Assembly (NCBI RefSeq): GCF_003111685.1
Contig: NZ_CP022193.1
Location: forward strand, 1-64,000
Source of the DNA: Alloyangia pacifica
Lineage (GTDB): Bacteria; Pseudomonadota; Alphaproteobacteria; Rhodobacterales; Rhodobacteraceae
Direction: 5' to 3'
Length of the DNA: 64,000 nt
Shown here: in pieces, positions 60,799-64,000 of the stretch
Layout: every line of letters starts with the position of its first letter
How positions within the stretch are numbered: position 1 is the stretch's first letter
Notes under the pieces: generated by a model
Told to the model about the DNA's origin: nothing
Seen by the model: the letters and a program-made list of their open reading frames with translations, nothing else
Database searches by the model: none
Program-made: the position numbers and the translations under genes

Positions 60799-61779
60799 CT
60801 ACCCGCTTTCGCGCACCTGCAACTCGCCGGGCAGGATTCGGATGTCACCAATCTCTTCGGACCCATCGGAGGCGAGAATGATGTCCACGGCCTGGTCGAG
60901 CATCCTGCGCAGCGGTTGACGCACCGTGGTCAGACGGTAGGATTCCCATGCGGCCATCGGGATATCGTCGAACCCCACCACCGCCAGGTCGTCGGGGACC
61001 GAAGCGCCGGCGATCCGTGCAGCGTCGAGCACCGCGATGGCCATGATGTCATTTGCACAGAAGACGGCATCTGGCAGCGGTCGCCGTGCCAGCATTTCCT
61101 GCGCCGCGGCATAGGCGCGACGGTAGTCGAACTCCCCGTCCAACTGCTGCGCGAAGACGCGACCTGCATCCTCCAGCCGGTCGCGGAAACCGCGCATTCG
61201 TTCGAGATGCGTGGATGTGTCCCGCCGCCCTCCCATGAAGGCGATGCGCTGACGGCCCCCCGTCAGGAAACGCTCCGCGATCTGCTGCGCGCCGCCGTAA
61301 TTGTCGCAGCAGACCGCCATCATCCGACTGTCCGTTTGAACGCGATTCAGCAGCACCGCTGGAATGCCATTTTGCCGGCAGGCCCGCGCGAGCCCAGACG
61401 TCAGGGTCGAATTGGCCAGGATGACGCCCTCGGTCCGAAAGTCGAGAACCTGCCGAATGGCGGTGTCTACATCCTCGGCCGAGGGGACCACATGCACGAT
61501 CGCTTTCAGCCCGCGTTCCGGCAAGAGCCGCGTCATCTCGTCCACGGCAATCGGGTAGAACGGATTTTGCATCTCGCTCACCACCATGGCGATCGTGTCG
61601 GTCGCCTGTGTCGCGCGCACCTGGTCGACCTTGCTGACGTAGCCCAGTCGCGCGGCGACCGCGAAGATTGCCTTGCGCTTGTCCTCAGATATCGGGGCAT
61701 TGCCCCGATATGCCCGCGACACCGCGGACACGGAAACGCCGGCTTCCGTCGCGACGTCTTTTGCTGTGATCTTTGTCAT
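60799..61779 (-). CDS. LacI-family transcriptional regulator
   Basis: This 326-residue repressor has the N-terminal helix-turn-helix (ITAKDVATEAGVSVSAVSRA, with YRGNAPISEDKR) and hinge. The ribose-binding-like effector domain (DTIAMVVSEMQNPFYPI; DAVFCANDIMAIAVLDA; VVGFDDIP) follows. It lies directly upstream of the TAXI-TRAP operon, and its own promoter carries the same palindrome type. It probably represses that operon until a substrate or intermediate binds. Confidence 0.93.
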   Translation of the reverse strand: MTKITAKDVATEAGVSVSAVSRAYRGNAPISEDKRKAIFAVAARLGYVSKVDQVRATQATDTIAMVVSEMQNPFYPIAVDEMTRLLPERGLKAIVHVVPSAEDVDTAIRQVLDFRTEGVILANSTLTSGLARACRQNGIPAVLLNRVQTDSRMMAVCCDNYGGAQQIAERFLTGGRQRIAFMGGRRDTSTHLERMRGFRDRLEDAGRVFAQQLDGEFDYRRAYAAAQEMLARRPLPDAVFCANDIMAIAVLDAARIAGASVPDDLAVVGFDDIPMAAWESYRLTTVRQPLRRMLDQAVDIILASDGSEEIGDIRILPGELQVRESG

Positions 61780-61797
61780 GCCTGCGGTATAAACATA

Positions 61798-61824
61798 TTT
61801 TCACGATAAGTGAAAAAGTTTCAC
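61798..61824. promoter_or_regulatory. Overlapping LacI-type palindromes upstream of the lacI-type gene
   Basis: GTGAAA-AAG-TTTCAC at 61810-61824 is a perfect palindrome. It overlaps a second one, TTTTCAC-GATAA-GTGAAAA, at 61798-61816. They lie 19-45 bases upstream of the regulator start, consistent with autoregulation. Confidence 0.6.
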
Positions 61825-62107
61825 TTTAGGCAGACTTCCTTATTCGCCGGATCTGGCCATTTCTTTCGACAGACAAAAGAGTCGCAGCCTGAGTCCTGCT
61901 TCGGCGAAGGGCGAGTTGAGCCCTGAGAACCCTCGCGCGCAAGGCGGAGCAGAACGAGTCCTAGGCGGCTGACGGATATCAAAGAGCACGGCGGTCGCGA
62001 CAGTATCGCGAGGCAGGGCTCTAGGCCCGTACCAGCGCAGGCAGTCCCGGAAATCCCAATGCGGTCAAGCCTCCGAGCGCCAAGGACACGCTATCGCCGG
62101 GCATACC
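61825..62107. other. Intergenic region without a recognisable gene
   Basis: This stretch lies between the LacI gene promoter and the end of the FadB/FadJ-type gene. No coding pattern, hairpin with T-run, repeat or RNA gene was recognised. Confidence 0.5.
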
Positions 62108-64000
62108 CTAAGATGCACCTGTCGCGAACATCGGCCCGCCCTTCCAGCGCGGAAAGCCGTAGCCGTGCACCTCGACCAGGTCGATGTCCTGCGGGGTCTG
62201 CGCGATGCCTTCATCTAGGATCGCCTGGCCTTCCGCCGCCATTGCGCCGACGAGCCGCTCGGCGATCTCGGTACGCGGGAGATCGAGCGATCCAGCGGTC
62301 CACCCGGCGAGCAGCTCCGTCACCGCGGCGGAGGGCTGCGGTGTCCGGTCACCCTCGGCGTAGTCGTACCAGCCGCCTGCCGTCTTCTGGCCCTTGCGCC
62401 CGGCCCGCACGAGGGTGTCGCCCAGCGTCTCGGGCACCTCCTGCCCCGCCGCCCGCGCGCCCTCGCGCTGCAAGAAGGCAATGTCGAGCCCGCCAAGATC
62501 CTGCGCCTCGAAAGGCCCCATCCGGAAGCCGTAGTCCCGCATCGCCGCGTCGATCTCGGCGATCGGCACGCCCTGAATGACCAGCGCCTCGGCCTCGGCA
62601 CGGTAGCGCTTGAGAATACGATTGCCGATGAAGCCCTCGCAGATGCCCGCCCGCACCGGCACCTTGTTCAGCGCTCGCCCGAGCGCGAAGCCGGTGGCCA
62701 GCACGTCGGGCGCGGTGTCCGGCGTCGGCACGATCTCGAGCAGCTTCATGATGTGGGCCGGGCTGAAAAAATGCAGCCCGATGAAGCGCTCGGGGTTCGG
62801 CAGCCCCTCGGCGATGGCACGCGGATCGAGGTACGAGGTGTTGGTCGCCAGCACCGCATCGCTCCGGCAGACGCGGCCGAGTGCGGCGAATACGGCGCGC
62901 TTCACGCCGATCTCCTCGAACACCGCTTCGATCACCAGATCGACCTGCGCCAATTCGGCATAGTCGGTGCTGCCGCGCACGCCAGCCATCCGCTCGGCCC
63001 GGCCCTCTTGGGTGAGCTTGCCGCGCTTGACCGCGCCGTCGAAGATCTTGCCCATGTTGTCGAGACCCCGCGCCACTGCCTCGGCATCGCGCTCAATGAG
63101 GATGATCTCCATCCCCGCCTCGCGGCACGCCCCGGCGATGCCAGCGCCCATGGTGCCGCCGCCGATGACGCCGACCGTCCTGAACGGGCGCGGCTCGACG
63201 CCCTTGAGCGCGGCGGGTTTCGGCGCGGCGCGCTCGGCGAAGAAGACATGCCGCAGCGCCGCCGCCTCTTCCGAGCCTCGCAGGTCGAGGAAGGTCTCGC
63301 GCTCATGCGCCATAGCCTCGGCGAAGCCGTTCTCGGTGGCGAAGCGTAGGCTGTCCAGCGCGCGCAGCGGCGCTTGATGCCCGGCCTTGGAGGCGGACTT
63401 GAGGGCCGCCTGCCAGAATTCTTCCGGCATTTGGTCCAGCGGGCGTTTTGACGCCGGCACCGGCAGGTCCGCCCCCAACGCCTTGCGGGCGAAGGCCACC
63501 GCGTCGCTTTCCAGATCGCTCACCACCGCGTCGATGAGCCCCGTCTTCAGCGCCCTGCCGGCGGACATCGGACGCCCGCCCGTCACTAGATCCACTGCCG
63601 CCTCGACGCCGGCCAGGCGAGGTGTACGCACCGTGCCCGAAGCGCCGGGTATGACGCCGAGCGTGACTTCGGGCAGCCCCACCTTGGCGCTTTCGACGGC
63701 GACGCGAAAGCGGCAGCCCATGGCGATCTCGAACCCGCCGCCGAGCGCCGCGCCGTGGATCGCCGCGACCCAGGGCTTTTCCGCCGCCTCGATCCTGTCC
63801 ACCACGTCGGGCAGATGCGGCTCGACCGGCGGCTTGCCGAACTCGCTCACGTCCGCCCCGGCGAGGAAGGTCCGCCCGGCGCAGATCAGCACAACGGCCT
63901 TCACCTCGGGGTCGGCGTCGAGGTGGCCCACCATCTCGTAGAGCCCCTTGCGCACGGCCTCGGAGATCGCGTTCACCGGCGGGTTGTCGAGGGTGACGAC
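62108..64000 (-). CDS. FadB/FadJ-type enoyl-CoA hydratase / 3-hydroxyacyl-CoA dehydrogenase, runs off right edge
   Basis: About 630 residues are visible. The N-terminal crotonase domain has GRTFLAGADVSEFG, AAIHGAALGGGFEIAMGCR (oxyanion hole) and GLPEVTLGVIPGASGT. The dehydrogenase part has VGVIGGGTMGAGIA near residue 285, ATNTSYLD, FIGLHFFSPAHIMKLLEIV and GFIGNRIL, followed by the C-terminal helical domain. It carries out two steps of fatty acyl-CoA beta-oxidation. The frame is open through position 64000 (VVTLDNPPVNAIS), so only the first few residues are missing. Its link to the neighbouring operons is not clear. Confidence 0.93.
   Translation of the reverse strand, partial: VVTLDNPPVNAISEAVRKGLYEMVGHLDADPEVKAVVLICAGRTFLAGADVSEFGKPPVEPHLPDVVDRIEAAEKPWVAAIHGAALGGGFEIAMGCRFRVAVESAKVGLPEVTLGVIPGASGTVRTPRLAGVEAAVDLVTGGRPMSAGRALKTGLIDAVVSDLESDAVAFARKALGADLPVPASKRPLDQMPEEFWQAALKSASKAGHQAPLRALDSLRFATENGFAEAMAHERETFLDLRGSEEAAALRHVFFAERAAPKPAALKGVEPRPFRTVGVIGGGTMGAGIAGACREAGMEIILIERDAEAVARGLDNMGKIFDGAVKRGKLTQEGRAERMAGVRGSTDYAELAQVDLVIEAVFEEIGVKRAVFAALGRVCRSDAVLATNTSYLDPRAIAEGLPNPERFIGLHFFSPAHIMKLLEIVPTPDTAPDVLATGFALGRALNKVPVRAGICEGFIGNRILKRYRAEAEALVIQGVPIAEIDAAMRDYGFRMGPFEAQDLGGLDIAFLQREGARAAGQEVPETLGDTLVRAGRKGQKTAGGWYDYAEGDRTPQPSAAVTELLAGWTAGSLDLPRTEIAERLVGAMAAEGQAILDEGIAQTPQDIDLVEVHGYGFPRWKGGPMFATGAS

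Noticed and set aside
1..64000. CRISPR arrays, tRNA or rRNA genes, and prophage genes
   Set aside because: No regularly spaced repeats, cloverleaf-like sequences, rRNA segments or phage structural genes were recognised anywhere in the window.

Overview
This is GC-rich alphaproteobacterial DNA, most likely from the Rhodobacteraceae (Roseobacter-type). The support is a RepABC-type RepA, a thi operon led by a TPP riboswitch, and many TRAP, TTT and ABC import operons. Species cannot be named from the window. The start of a repA gene runs off the left edge, so the window probably lies next to the replication and partition locus of a large plasmid or chromid. The content is accessory and catabolic: importer-plus-enzyme operons, each with its own local regulator. 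No ribosomal genes, tRNAs or CRISPR arrays were seen.

Layout: (1) 1-585, RepA N-terminus and its repeat-bearing upstream region. (2) 586-7256, envelope genes: mprF, a DedA-PAP2-LssY-like fusion, an MFS exporter and two gene remnants. (3) 7426-14946, a ten-gene thiamin operon, thiD-O-S-G-E-F-Y-tenA-Z-X, behind a TPP riboswitch. It combines thiazole synthesis with pyrimidine salvage; thiC is absent here. (4) 15040-20892, a tryptophan dioxygenase with an AsnC-type regulator, a polar amino acid importer, a GntR regulator and a kynureninase-like PLP enzyme. (5) 21294-26921, a second amino acid importer with a PuuB-like oxidase, two XRE-cupin regulators and a GNAT acetyltransferase. (6) 27021-28130, an IS30-family element next to a decayed transporter fragment.

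(7) 28241-38409, a compact operon with GntR, a flavin reductase, a peptide-type ABC importer, a CodA-like amidohydrolase, a chlorohydrolase-type amidohydrolase lacking the usual HxH, and a CDA-fold deaminase. It looks like a catabolic unit for an N-heterocycle or related amine. (8) 38622-39420, a mosaic pseudogene. (9) 39442-50813, a tannase/feruloyl-esterase-type enzyme convergent with aroE, tctABC and a quiC homologue broken by two lesions, plus LysR, a flavoprotein dehydrogenase and a TIM-barrel protein. The best reading is a hydroaromatic acid (quinate/shikimate-type) locus. (10) 50978-54445, nadABC. (11) 54715-61779, a TAXI-TRAP transporter with a histidinol-dehydrogenase-like enzyme, an HpcH/HpaI aldolase, an SDR and a LacI regulator. 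(12) 62108-64000, a FadB/FadJ-type fusion running off the right edge.

Two patterns recur. First, regulators of several families sit beside matched inverted or palindromic motifs in shared or autoregulated promoters. Second, genes for solute-binding proteins are followed by strong hairpins before the membrane genes, which would favour high binding-protein expression. All functional statements rest on motif recognition by eye; no database searches were run.
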